Shown here in pieces: positions 16,516 through 25,851 of a stretch of DNA of 64,000 bases (position 1 is its first letter; each line of letters begins with the position of its first letter). The translations under genes were made by a program, and so were the position numbers. The DNA comes from Berkiella sp964594635 (lineage in GTDB: Bacteria; Pseudomonadota; Gammaproteobacteria; Berkiellales; Berkiellaceae): positions 62,001 to 126,000 of the forward strand of contig CAZQMV010000001.1 of NCBI GenBank assembly GCA_964594635.1, written 5' to 3'. The notes under the pieces were generated by a model, which searched no databases, was not told the origin of the DNA, and worked only from the letters and a program-made list of their open reading frames with translations.

Positions 16516-17532
16516 ATGAATAAAGCGAAGCTGATTGAAGATCTCCAAGCAACGATTTCTGCCATCGCCGTTGCTGGAAAAGGGATCCTCGCTGCTGATG
16601 AAAGCACGGGAACCATCACCAAGCGGTTTGAAGCTTTGCAGATTCCTTGTACAGACGAATCAAGACGTCGTTACCGTGAACTGCTCTTTACGACGCCAAC
16701 AATTGCTCAATATATCGCTGGCGTGATTTTATATGAAGAAACGCTAAATCAACAATCATCCCTTGGTGTGCCATTTCCAGGATTGCTCCGAGAGCTGGGA
16801 ATTGTTCCTGGGATCAAAGTTGATAAAGGATTAATTCCACTCACTCATTCTTTAGAAGAACAAACAACACAAGGGTTAGATGGTCTAGTAGGCAGGTTGC
16901 AAGCCTATAAAGATCAAGGTGCGCGTTTTGCGAAGTGGCGAGCCGTGTTTTCGATTACCAATAGCCTGCCGTCAAGTCTTCTGATTAAAACCAATGCTGA
17001 AGATTTAGCGCGCTATGCAGCGATTTGTCAAAGTGTGGGTATGGTTCCGATTGTAGAGCCTGAAATTTTACTAGAGGGCGATTATTCATTAGAAAGAAGT
17101 ATTGAAGTCTCTGAAAGTGTGCTACATGCGGTCTTCCATAAACTGCACAAGCACAAAGTCGAGCTTGAATATATGATATTAAAACCGAGCATGGTGACGC
17201 CAGGTAAAAGCAAACTAGAGTTCGTAACCCCGCAAGACATTGCAGGGGCCACGATTAAGGTTTTGCGTCGAACCGTACCTGCAGCCGTTCCAACCATTAA
17301 TTTCCTTTCAGGTGGTCAAACGCCAATACAAGCCTCTAAGAATCTGAATGCCATTCATGAAGTCACAAAGGCGTTACCTTGGAATGTGAGTTTCTCTTTT
17401 GCGCGCGCTTTACAAGAGCCCTGTATGAAAGTGTGGTTGGGAAAAGATGAGAATAAGAAAGCTGCGCAAGACACTTTTATAGAAAGCGCCAAAGATAACA
17501 GCCTTGCTAGCCTTGGAAAAGGCAGAGTCTAA
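16516..17532 (+). CDS. Class I fructose-bisphosphate aldolase (eukaryote-like type)
   Basis: This 338-residue protein matches the Schiff-base aldolases: KGILAADESTGT (22-33) and the lysine nucleophile Lys223 in YMILKPSMVTPGK. It cleaves fructose-1,6-bisphosphate to DHAP and glyceraldehyde-3-phosphate without metal. The length is slightly shorter than animal aldolases, as usual for bacterial homologues. It sits between uspA and the kinase-like gene with 1-2 base gaps, which suggests shared stress-linked expression. Confidence 0.95.
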   Translation: MNKAKLIEDLQATISAIAVAGKGILAADESTGTITKRFEALQIPCTDESRRRYRELLFTTPTIAQYIAGVILYEETLNQQSSLGVPFPGLLRELGIVPGIKVDKGLIPLTHSLEEQTTQGLDGLVGRLQAYKDQGARFAKWRAVFSITNSLPSSLLIKTNAEDLARYAAICQSVGMVPIVEPEILLEGDYSLERSIEVSESVLHAVFHKLHKHKVELEYMILKPSMVTPGKSKLEFVTPQDIAGATIKVLRRTVPAAVPTINFLSGGQTPIQASKNLNAIHEVTKALPWNVSFSFARALQEPCMKVWLGKDENKKAAQDTFIESAKDNSLASLGKGRV

Positions 17533-17533
17533 T

Positions 17534-18556
17534 ATGGGCGATAAAGCCAGAACGCTTGATTTAAAAGGCACTGAATTAATCTTTGTCACATTTCTTCATC
17601 ATGGCTCAGGGGGACTCACCTCCATTTATCAAGATGATAAACAAAACAAATACGTTTTAAAATCCACCTTAGGTGAAGATGCCACTCATGAAGCGGTACT
17701 GAATCAAAGAATAAACCGTTTGCATGATCACACAAAAGACACTGCGAGTGAGCATTTATTACTCACTTATGTTGAAGGAGAGGATATCGATCGCGTTATC
17801 GCAAAGCATTTAGGAGAACCGCCCATCGATGGAATCGGCTGTGCCTGTTTTGAACCTTCTTATTTAACGAAACCTTATGGCAGTTTTGAAAATGGTTTAG
17901 ATCGCAATATCACAATCGCCATTAAACTGGTCCAAGCTCAAGATGCACTTGTTATGCAGGGCATTGTGCATATTGATATCCAATTGGCCAATTATGTCAT
18001 GAGAGAAAGCGATCAAGAGATTCAAATAGAAGGTATCGATTTTGGAACAGCAATCGATATTAGTAAAGTTTCAGAGAGAAAAAAACAGTCTATTTTGAAA
18101 GACAATATAGCTTCTTTAATTGAAGCTTTAAAGGCCATTTTGCCCAAAGCAGTCTTTATAAAAATGACTGAGCAATTAAAGCAAAATGATTCCTATCATG
18201 ATATTGCTGCGGTATTGGAACAACAACTCTCGCCTAAACCGTTACAAGCTAAACAATATATGCCATCGTATGCACGTGAGTCTTCTCAGATGAATATTGC
18301 ATTACCAGAGCGTGTAATCAATAAACGTCATATAGATTTTATTCAACGACGCTTAGAAAATTGCATCCGCAAGAATGATATTGCAGCAGCAAATAGTTAT
18401 TTATTGCATGGTGCTAAGCTAGATGAAAAGATGATTGAAGCATTAAAAAGAACGAATGATCAAGCGATGTTAACCACGCTTAAACCCTATATAGAAGAAT
18501 ATGAAAGTGAGTTACTTGCAAAACAGCTAGATGCTCTCAAGCTGAAACCAGGTTAA
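17534..18556 (+). CDS. Eukaryote-like protein kinase-fold protein
   Basis: Starting at ATG 17534 (one base after the aldolase stop; the upstream TTG at 17504 lies inside the aldolase), this 340-residue protein carries a complete kinase set. It has a glycine-rich loop GSGGLTS (24-30), Lys43 in YVLKS, a possible helix-C Glu53, a catalytic loop HIDIQLAN (Asp148, Asn153) and Asp169-Phe-Gly. The C-terminal 80 residues are helical and ankyrin-like (NSYLLHGAKLDEKMIEAL). It is divergent from Ser/Thr kinases and could phosphorylate a protein or small molecule. Candidate effector or operon-linked regulator; the substrate is unknown. Confidence 0.65.
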   Translation: MGDKARTLDLKGTELIFVTFLHHGSGGLTSIYQDDKQNKYVLKSTLGEDATHEAVLNQRINRLHDHTKDTASEHLLLTYVEGEDIDRVIAKHLGEPPIDGIGCACFEPSYLTKPYGSFENGLDRNITIAIKLVQAQDALVMQGIVHIDIQLANYVMRESDQEIQIEGIDFGTAIDISKVSERKKQSILKDNIASLIEALKAILPKAVFIKMTEQLKQNDSYHDIAAVLEQQLSPKPLQAKQYMPSYARESSQMNIALPERVINKRHIDFIQRRLENCIRKNDIAAANSYLLHGAKLDEKMIEALKRTNDQAMLTTLKPYIEEYESELLAKQLDALKLKPG

Positions 18557-18559
18557 AAG

Positions 18560-19663
18560 CTACTTCTGATACGTGATCCGATAAATCTTATCTCCCTGAT
18601 CATCTGAAACCAACAGCGAACCATCTTTCATGACTAGCACATCAGCGGGTCTGCCCCATGCATTTCCTTTTTGTAACCAACCTTCGGCAAACACCTTATA
18701 GCTATCTTGACCAATATTGGGATCAACCATAGTGATCCGGTAACCAATAGGTGTATCGCGATTCCAAGAGCCATGCTCGGCAATAAAAATTTTGCCCTGA
18801 TAATGTTCTGGAAACATGTTGCCCGTGTAAAAACGCATGCCAAGCGCAGCAACATGGGGGCCCAATTCTACAGCAGCAGGTGTGAGTTGTTCGCAATAGT
18901 TGGGTTTGCCAAATTCAGGATCCATGATGCCTTTGCCATGGCAAAAGGGAAAACCAAAATCCATGCCTTTTTTCGGAGCATGATTGAGTTCATCGGGGGG
19001 AATATCATTACCCATCATATCTTTGCCATTATCAGTGAACCACAAGTCTTTGGTTTTGGGGTCCCAATCAAAGCCGACTGAATTTCGGATCCCCTTAGCA
19101 TAAATTTCTAAATGGCTGCCATTTTGCTTCATGCGCATGATGGTGCCAAAACGAGGATCTTTTAATAGACAAGCATTACAAGGCATTCCCACAGGCACAT
19201 AGAGCCATCCATCTGGTCCAAAAGCGATAAACTTCCAGCCATGATGGGTTTCTGTAGGAAAATTGGCATTAACGATAGCAGCTTTAGGTGGGGTATCTAA
19301 TTGGTTTTCGATATTATCGAAGCGCAAAATTTTTTCTACCGTGGAAACATAAAGTGCGCCCTCTTTAAAAGCAACACCCACCGGCAAGTTAAGTCCTTTA
19401 GCAATCGTTAATACTTTTTTGTGTGCTTTATTGTCAGGATCATCAATAATCGCGTAAACATTTCCAGCACTTCTTGAGCCGACAAAGAGCGTCCCCTTAT
19501 CGCCAAGCGCCATTTGGCGAGCATTGGGCACGTTTTTGGCATAAATCTCGATCTTGAATCCGGGTGGGAGCTTGATTTTATCTAAAGGGGAAGAGGCATC
19601 TTGGCTGCATGCCACAGAGACGATCATGACCAATCCCAAAGCCGTTTTTGATGCCCAAGTCAT
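18560..19663 (-). CDS. PQQ-type sugar/sorbosone dehydrogenase-like lipoprotein
   Basis: This 367-residue protein has a lipoprotein signal peptide with lipobox VSVAC (Cys19) and a six-bladed propeller pattern of the soluble aldose dehydrogenase/L-sorbosone dehydrogenase family. Examples are GLNLPVGVAF, FGPDGWLYVPVG, WFTDNGKDMMGNDIPPDELN and IAEHGSWNR. Homologues oxidise aldoses with PQQ in the periplasm. It overlaps the upstream GST gene by 4 bases on the minus strand, so the pair is an operon. No PQQ synthesis genes are in the window, so an external supply or another role is possible. Confidence 0.82.
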   Translation of the reverse strand: MTWASKTALGLVMIVSVACSQDASSPLDKIKLPPGFKIEIYAKNVPNARQMALGDKGTLFVGSRSAGNVYAIIDDPDNKAHKKVLTIAKGLNLPVGVAFKEGALYVSTVEKILRFDNIENQLDTPPKAAIVNANFPTETHHGWKFIAFGPDGWLYVPVGMPCNACLLKDPRFGTIMRMKQNGSHLEIYAKGIRNSVGFDWDPKTKDLWFTDNGKDMMGNDIPPDELNHAPKKGMDFGFPFCHGKGIMDPEFGKPNYCEQLTPAAVELGPHVAALGMRFYTGNMFPEHYQGKIFIAEHGSWNRDTPIGYRITMVDPNIGQDSYKVFAEGWLQKGNAWGRPADVLVMKDGSLLVSDDQGDKIYRITYQK

Positions 19664-20289
19664 GCAATTTCCTTTGCTTTTGCATAAGCTTTTTGCACAG
19701 CAGGCCTTGCTTGCAAGCTAATAAACCACCGTTCTACTTCTGGAAATTCTTCTATATTGATCCCTTGCGCCTTATGAGGAACGATCCAAGGGTAACATGC
19801 CATATCAGCAATAGAATAATCACCGGTGATATATTCTTTATCGACTAATTGCTTTTCAAGCACCGTGTATAAACGATTTACTTCTTTAGTATAACGTTCA
19901 ATCGCATAAGGGATTTTATCGGTTGCTTGGTTTCTGAAATGATTGTTTTGACCGCACATGGGGCCCAAACCGGCCATTTGCCAAAAGAGCCATTCTAGCG
20001 TTTTGTAATAACCGACTTTATCCATGGGAATAAAGTGCTTCGTTTTTTCGGCCAAGTATAAAAGAATGGCACCCGATTCAAAAATAGCCAATGGTTGTTG
20101 GCTTTGAGGAGGGGAGTGATCGACTATTGCTGGCATTTTATTGTTAGGGGAAATTTTTAAAAAATCGGGCTCAAATTGTTCCCCTTTGCTAATGTTGATT
20201 GGAATAATTTTATAAGGTAAACCCGATTCTTCTAGGAAGATGGTGATTTTGTGACCATTAGGGGTGGGCCAATAATATAAATCTATCAT
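19660..20289 (-). CDS. Glutathione S-transferase family protein (YfcG/YghU-like)
   Basis: From ATG 20289, with GAGG just upstream, the protein has 209 residues. An in-frame extension to 20349 lacks a ribosome-binding site. The thioredoxin-like N-domain begins MIDLYYWPTPNGHKITIFLE, the Asn-containing active loop of nu-class GSTs that act as disulfide-bond reductases. NKMPAIVDH supplies the cis-Pro glutathione site and FESGAILLYLAEK the gamma-Glu contact. Its stop overlaps the dehydrogenase start. Confidence 0.9.
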   Translation of the reverse strand: MIDLYYWPTPNGHKITIFLEESGLPYKIIPINISKGEQFEPDFLKISPNNKMPAIVDHSPPQSQQPLAIFESGAILLYLAEKTKHFIPMDKVGYYKTLEWLFWQMAGLGPMCGQNNHFRNQATDKIPYAIERYTKEVNRLYTVLEKQLVDKEYITGDYSIADMACYPWIVPHKAQGINIEEFPEVERWFISLQARPAVQKAYAKAKEIA

Positions 20290-20510
20290 AATTCCTCTTC
20301 GCATTTGGCTTTTATACGTTGTTGCCTTCGTCCATCTTACAATAGTCATGTACTAAGAAGTACACTCCTATTGTTCGAGAACTCGGCGCCTAATCTAAAA
20401 GCCAACTGCTGTGAGCAATTAAGTAGTTAGCTTTCGTAATTTCTATTTGTAGTGTTCAACATCACATCTGTTTTGCTACAGTATAAGCATAATTTTAATA
20501 AGGATATAAG

Positions 20511-20993
20511 ATGAAGAATACTATCACAAAGGATGAAGCCGCGTTTTATCAAGCCGCCTTAAAAGAAGCTAAGAAGGGTTTAGCTGAAGGTGGCATTCCC
20601 ATTGGCTCGGTGTTGGTGTGTGATAACAAAATTGTCGGACGGGGGCATAACAGAAGGATGCAAAATAAAAGCGCTATTTTGCATGGCGAAATGGATGCTT
20701 TTGAAAATGCTGGTCGCTTAAGCGCAAAAACTTATGAACGCTGTACACTCTATACCACCTTATCACCATGCCCCATGTGCTCTGGCACTTCGATTTTATA
20801 CAAAATCCCCAAAATCATTATTGGCGAAAATAAAAACTTTATGGGTGATGAGGCTTTGCTTAAATCAAAAGGGATCGAGTTGATCGTTTTACAGGATGAT
20901 GAAACCATCCAGATGATGAGTCAATTTATTGCCGAGAATCCGAGTTTGTGGAATGAAGATATAGGCTTGCCCGGCGAAGCTGACCACGCCTAA
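20511..20993 (+). CDS. Yeast-type cytosine deaminase
   Basis: This 160-residue deaminase has zinc ligands His58, Cys87 and Cys90 and catalytic Glu60 (HGE, then PCPMC). The C-terminal part, with IIIGENKNF, then KGIELIVLQDD and NPSLWNEDIG, follows fungal cytosine deaminase FCY1 closely and differs from the tRNA deaminase TadA. Expected reaction: cytosine to uracil, a pyrimidine salvage step. AAGGA precedes the ATG. It is a single gene with its own promoter region. Guanine or other base deamination is a lesser possibility. Confidence 0.82.
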   Translation: MKNTITKDEAAFYQAALKEAKKGLAEGGIPIGSVLVCDNKIVGRGHNRRMQNKSAILHGEMDAFENAGRLSAKTYERCTLYTTLSPCPMCSGTSILYKIPKIIIGENKNFMGDEALLKSKGIELIVLQDDETIQMMSQFIAENPSLWNEDIGLPGEADHA

Positions 20994-21068
20994 CTAGCAG
21001 CGCTAGCAAAGGCGGGTAGCGAAGACGAGGGATAGTGATTAGAGCGCAAAAATAAGCACTTTAGTGTG

Positions 21069-22097
21069 CTAGTAATACGTTAGAATTTCATCACGCAAGT
21101 CTTCAATAAAGGCTTCAACATCGTGTAACTTTTTAGTGCTTGCAATATTAAAGACAGCATCACCTTCATTCACAACGGGTAAGTTGGTAAAACCGATGAG
21201 AACACCATCAAAAGGGGATTGGATAGGCTGCGAAGGATTAACCTGGAAGGGATCGTGAATATGAGCAAGTATTTCTCCTTTTTTAACGATAAAAGCTTTC
21301 GTAAAATCGCGAACAGGTTGTAACATGCCGCTGGTGCTGGCACGTACCCAGCGAGTACTTTTCGTGATAAGCGGTTGGTAGTCTGATTGTTTGCGAGTGC
21401 CTTTTGTTTGGATCATCTTAAGGTAATTTAATACATTGACAATGCCGCGTACGCCCATTTTAATGCAGAGTTCATTAAACCGTAACGCTTCACCGCCTTC
21501 ATAAACCAATACCGGTATGCCAAGTTCACTGGCAGCTTGGCGTAATGAACCATCGCGAATTTCAGCATCAACAATGACTGGTACATCAAACGCTCGGGCG
21601 AGGGGCTTTGTGCCATTGGTTGCCAAATTCACTCTTAATTGCGGCAAATTGACTCTGCCATAGGCACCGGTATGTAAATCAATGCCATATTGGCACTGTG
21701 ACAGGATCTCTTCGTTTAAGCGTTTTGCCATTCTAGCAGCCAAGGATCCCCCATTAGAGCCAGGGAAAGATCGATTTAAATCTCGTCTATCAGGCAAATA
21801 GCGCGATCGAAGGATAAAACCATATACATTGACTACCGGTATCGTAATTAAGGTGCCTTTCAACTCAGATAGCCATTTTTGTTGATGGATGCGACGGATA
21901 ATTTCAATACTATTTAGTTCGTCACCATGGATGGCACTGGTGATAAAAACGCGAGGCCCTGCATCGAAGCCATGAAAGACATGGATCGGGATCCCCATTT
22001 TGGTTTGGGTATAAAGATCAGCTGCCGGTAATGAAATAAGGGTATGAGTGCCAGGATCAATAACTTGATTTGCTATGATGATCGGTTTATTTTTCAT
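21069..22097 (-). CDS. Succinylglutamate desuccinylase/aspartoacylase-family metallohydrolase
   Basis: This 342-residue protein has the zinc-carboxypeptidase-like AstE/ASPA signature: IHGDELNS (His57, Glu60), RRDLNRSFPG (104-113, substrate binding) and IDLHTGAYG (His142). The family removes acyl groups from N-acyl amino acids or related compounds. The C-terminal domain (about 245-330) resembles a lipoyl/biotinyl-like beta-barrel, as in the broader subgroup. The substrate cannot be assigned: there are no ast genes nearby. Confidence 0.87.
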   Translation of the reverse strand: MKNKPIIIANQVIDPGTHTLISLPAADLYTQTKMGIPIHVFHGFDAGPRVFITSAIHGDELNSIEIIRRIHQQKWLSELKGTLITIPVVNVYGFILRSRYLPDRRDLNRSFPGSNGGSLAARMAKRLNEEILSQCQYGIDLHTGAYGRVNLPQLRVNLATNGTKPLARAFDVPVIVDAEIRDGSLRQAASELGIPVLVYEGGEALRFNELCIKMGVRGIVNVLNYLKMIQTKGTRKQSDYQPLITKSTRWVRASTSGMLQPVRDFTKAFIVKKGEILAHIHDPFQVNPSQPIQSPFDGVLIGFTNLPVVNEGDAVFNIASTKKLHDVEAFIEDLRDEILTYY

Positions 22098-22117
22098 TGG
22101 TTTTCCATATCAATTTA

Positions 22118-22909
22118 TTATTGTTTCGAAATTGTTTGGTTAAGCTCGATCATGGGGATGTCGTATTTCGCTAGTGAAATATAACCAACTCTGGGATATT
22201 CAAAGTCACAAATAACATATAATGTGCCGACCATAATAAGCGCATACCCTACACCATGGATCCATAACGCGCGTTTCGATCCCGCTAAGCTAATGCCAAT
22301 AAAAAGGGCGCTGATGCAAAGAAGAACCAATAAGGTTAAATAGATGATCAAAGGAGGGTGTGTTATTAATGAGGTATTATGTGCATTTTCGATATCAAAC
22401 ATTTGGTTTAATGCCGGTATCACAACCACGCCGGTGATGTTGGAATTGGGCTCTTTCATCGCTACCATTGCCAGAGACCATATCTTCGTTTGTAATTCAT
22501 TACCAATAGACAGTTGCTTTAAGGCACCATGAATATTCGGTAAGGTTTGATTCACGCTTAACCTGGCTTGAGTATATTCTGCAAAGAGTTGACGCATTTG
22601 CGGTTGGTATTTTACAGGTAAGAGATCCACTCGGAGCCAGGCAGTGCCAATCGCATTGGCTTCATTCACAATCATCTGTCTTCGCAGATCAAATCGCTGC
22701 GATGCACCATAAAAGGTAAATGCGATGAGTAATCCTAGCAGTGTAAAGATAGCGCCTTCGACGTGACCTATCCCTGCAGAAACGTTTTTATCTTCATTAA
22801 TACAACGTTCGCCAATGACTCTGCCAATCACCATGATGATTAATAATGCGATAAGCAAGACAACTGATAGCATCGTAAAGATATGTGCACTCATGGTGTG
22901 AGATCTCAT
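22118..22909 (-). CDS. DUF4239-family (bestrophin-like) membrane protein
   Basis: This 263-residue protein has two N-terminal membrane helices (about 10-30 and 50-68), a soluble helical middle and two C-terminal helices (about 185-235). EGAIFTLLGLLIAFTF followed by RFDLRRQMIVNEANAIGTAWLR is typical of DUF4239. The function is unknown; a channel-like role is only suggested. An alternative ATG start lies five codons in. It follows a short gap upstream of the aspartoacylase-family gene on the same strand. Confidence 0.75.
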   Translation of the reverse strand: MRSHTMSAHIFTMLSVVLLIALLIIMVIGRVIGERCINEDKNVSAGIGHVEGAIFTLLGLLIAFTFYGASQRFDLRRQMIVNEANAIGTAWLRVDLLPVKYQPQMRQLFAEYTQARLSVNQTLPNIHGALKQLSIGNELQTKIWSLAMVAMKEPNSNITGVVVIPALNQMFDIENAHNTSLITHPPLIIYLTLLVLLCISALFIGISLAGSKRALWIHGVGYALIMVGTLYVICDFEYPRVGYISLAKYDIPMIELNQTISKQ

Positions 22910-23027
22910 TAAAATGAAGGATTATGTTATTCATTTTAAATGATTATTAGTAATTTGCGCTTAATAAGAGGAGTATAAGGAGATAACCCACAATTTAATT
23001 CAATTTATTTGAAAGCAGGTAAACTAA

Positions 23028-24374
23028 TTGATTCAAAAAAAGACGTCCGTTGCCCAAAAACCTAAAGTGGTTGTTATCGGTGGTGGTATTGCAGGTTTAA
23101 AGGCTGCTTTTGATCTGGCGACCAAAGGAGTTGAAGTCACCCTGCTAGAAGGACGGGACCGTCTAGGGGGTAGAATTTATACCATTACCACAATGCCAGG
23201 TAAAACCCAGATAGAACTCGGTGCTTCCTACTGGGAAGGGCTTAATGACAGCGAATTTTATCAACGTTATCTTGCAGAAAAGACCTTACGCTTTGATGAA
23301 ACAAAGTCGAGTGTGATTCCAATTGATCGCGCACCCGACCAAGACAATCTCTTAGAAAACTACACGCTTGCACAAAAAATGCTCGTGAATGCTGAATCAA
23401 CGCATGCGGGAAAAACATTTGCGGAATTTGTTGCCGAGAAAAAACCGAGCTATTGGCCTAATCGCTTTTTAGAAAACAGCTTATTACATCATTGCACACC
23501 GCTAGACAAAGGAGGTTTTCCCACATTTAAGCGCAAGCCTGTTCCAGTCGGTGATGTTTGGAATGACAGCGATGCTGATTTTTGTTTTGTGAAAGGTGGT
23601 TACAATCAAGTCATAGAGCAATTGACCAATGAATGTAAAGAAGCGGGTGTTAAAATCGTTCTGAATAACGCGGTAACCAAAATTATTGATATGGGATTAA
23701 ATGGCGTCAAAGTTGCCACGCAAAGAACTTCCTATTCTGCTGATAAAGTGATCTCAACGATCCCAATTGGGGTCTTGAAAAATCATGTGGAAAAACTGTT
23801 TTATCCACTCTTGTCCAAAGAAAAAACGGATGCTTTATCGATGATTGGTATTCACGATGCCACACGCGTCGTTATAGAATTTCCAGGAGCGCCTTTTTGG
23901 GATAATGTTGATGGTCCTTATCTTTATTTAGATGCCAAAGATTCCCCCGTTTTATTAGAATTTCGTAATGCTTATCCCTTAACAGGAAAAGCGATTTTAG
24001 TGACCGATAAATATTCTGATGTGGCCCGCGATTTATATACGAAATATAAAGGCAACACTGCACATGCCGAAAAAGCATTAGTCGAGAGAGTTTTAAGCGA
24101 TTTACGCAAAGCATATTCTCATAAAGAGATCGCTGATCCTGTTGTCAGCACAGTATATTGTTGGACCCACGATCCTTTTGCCGAAGGCGCTTATCCTTAT
24201 CGCACGGCGGCTATCACCGAAACGATTCAACAAGCATTAGAGCAGCCTGAGGGCAATGTGTATTTTGCGGGTGCGGACTTTTCACGTTATGGTTTTTCAG
24301 TGCACAACGCTTATGCAAGTGGTGAGCGTGTAGCTGCCGGAGTGTATGAGCTAGTGCAGAAAGTACCAATATAA
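23028..24374 (+). CDS. Flavin-containing amine oxidase
   Basis: This 448-residue FAD enzyme has the dinucleotide motif VVVIGGGIAGLKAA (14-27), the GG-doublet motif DRLGGRI (43-49) and a C-terminal FAD segment YFAGADFSRYGFSVHNAYASG, the layout of monoamine/polyamine oxidases. It starts with TTG at 23028 after AGGT; no usable ATG precedes the Rossmann motif. The amine substrate is not evident. It is followed 127 bases later by a ferric-reductase-like gene, possibly sharing redox physiology. Confidence 0.9.
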   Translation: MIQKKTSVAQKPKVVVIGGGIAGLKAAFDLATKGVEVTLLEGRDRLGGRIYTITTMPGKTQIELGASYWEGLNDSEFYQRYLAEKTLRFDETKSSVIPIDRAPDQDNLLENYTLAQKMLVNAESTHAGKTFAEFVAEKKPSYWPNRFLENSLLHHCTPLDKGGFPTFKRKPVPVGDVWNDSDADFCFVKGGYNQVIEQLTNECKEAGVKIVLNNAVTKIIDMGLNGVKVATQRTSYSADKVISTIPIGVLKNHVEKLFYPLLSKEKTDALSMIGIHDATRVVIEFPGAPFWDNVDGPYLYLDAKDSPVLLEFRNAYPLTGKAILVTDKYSDVARDLYTKYKGNTAHAEKALVERVLSDLRKAYSHKEIADPVVSTVYCWTHDPFAEGAYPYRTAAITETIQQALEQPEGNVYFAGADFSRYGFSVHNAYASGERVAAGVYELVQKVPI

Positions 24375-24501
24375 GTTGATTAACTTGTAGTAAAAAACAC
24401 TTGTCACTCAAAAAAAGCACATATTTGTTAGTTTGATGCCTTGTTATTTGGTGTTCCTTTCCGTTAGGATGTGGCTCTTATTCACAGGGCGCTAACATCC
24501 T

Positions 24502-25851
24502 ATGCTTTTTAACAAGTTTACATCCTCTCATCTTGCTTATGCGCTCCAGTTAGGTTTTACCATCGCTGTTGCGGCCATTTATTTTTATCCCGTATTCTCT
24601 TTTCAATTGTTTTATACGCATCATGTTGCCTATGCATTGGCGCGGGGTGCTGGATCGGCGCTAAAGCATTTGCTGCCCATTATTTTTATCCCCACTTTGC
24701 GAATGTTCCATAAAGCGTATTATCCTTTTGTGCAAAAATTTTCGAACGTACCACTACTTGGCAAATTATTCCATAATCGTTATGTGTTTCATAAAATGTT
24801 GGGTATGGCCATTCTTGCTTTGGCTTTTTGTCATACCGCATCGCATATCATAAATCATTCAGTTTTATTTTTAGCGCAAGAAAGTATGACGGGTATGATC
24901 ATGCTTGCTTGCATGACTTTGCCGATTGCTGCCATGTATATCATTCGTTCTTTAAAATCACTTGCTCCAGTCAGGCAAAAAATGAGCTATTATGCGCAGT
25001 TTCTATTACCACACCAATTAGGCTGGTGGGGTTTAGTTACAGCCTTTGCCGTTCATACCACCGATCTGCGATTGTTAGGGTGGAGTGTAGTTATGTTTGG
25101 ATTATTCAGTGTCGATAGATTATGGGAATGGTATGCAAGCCGTAATGTATCGGTCATGAAAGTCGAAAAAATTCACGATAAAATGATTATTATCGAAACG
25201 ACTAAACCTGCAGGCTTTAAACATAAGGCTGGGGAAAAAGCGTATTTAGCTTATCCACCAGGCAATGCTGTTGTAAATGATGTACACCCCTTTACTATTG
25301 CTTCTAGTCCAGATGAACCTATGCTACGGTTTGTGATCAGCGATTCGGGGAAATGGTCACATGATTTGATTAATCGTATTGAGAAAGAACATCTGATTAG
25401 AGTAAGCCCCGCTTTCCCGTCTTTATTAGACTCATCTGTAAAAGAACCGCATTCTCCGCGTTTGTTTATCACAAGTGGTTCCGGTCTTGCCGTTACATTA
25501 GCCCATTTACATGACAAGGAAGATAAAAGCCCTATCAGCATTATTCACTCTACTCGTCAAAGAGAAGAGCTCGCACTATTTAATCGCTATATTAAAGATA
25601 AAAAGCTCGATGTGAAGGCGGTGAATTATTTTGATACCAGCGGTACATATCATAGTAAATTGCGCCAAAGGAATGCTCCTTTAAATGTAACTGCTTCAAC
25701 AGGGCGTTTTGTTTCTTCGAACAATGCCCTACTTCATCAGTTCAAGGGGCGAGTGATCTTTTGTGGCAATAATGAAGCTGGAAAAGATCTTGAAAAAACA
25801 CTTGCGAACGATCCGCACAAAACGTTATATAAAGAGAAATTTGATTTCTAA
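24502..25851 (+). CDS. Ferric reductase/NADPH oxidase-like transmembrane flavoprotein
   Basis: This 449-residue protein has about six membrane helices (residues 10-215) with paired histidines for haem, FHKMLG with FCHTASHIINH and LPHQLGWWG with VHTTD. A FAD-binding barrel follows (HPFTIASSPDE near 259), then an NAD(P)-binding domain (LFITSGSGLAVTLAHL). This is the FRE/NOX topology moving electrons from NAD(P)H across the membrane. Likely acceptor: ferric or cupric ion, or oxygen. Its end overlaps the convergent pirin gene by four bases. Confidence 0.85.
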   Translation: MLFNKFTSSHLAYALQLGFTIAVAAIYFYPVFSFQLFYTHHVAYALARGAGSALKHLLPIIFIPTLRMFHKAYYPFVQKFSNVPLLGKLFHNRYVFHKMLGMAILALAFCHTASHIINHSVLFLAQESMTGMIMLACMTLPIAAMYIIRSLKSLAPVRQKMSYYAQFLLPHQLGWWGLVTAFAVHTTDLRLLGWSVVMFGLFSVDRLWEWYASRNVSVMKVEKIHDKMIIIETTKPAGFKHKAGEKAYLAYPPGNAVVNDVHPFTIASSPDEPMLRFVISDSGKWSHDLINRIEKEHLIRVSPAFPSLLDSSVKEPHSPRLFITSGSGLAVTLAHLHDKEDKSPISIIHSTRQREELALFNRYIKDKKLDVKAVNYFDTSGTYHSKLRQRNAPLNVTASTGRFVSSNNALLHQFKGRVIFCGNNEAGKDLEKTLANDPHKTLYKEKFDF

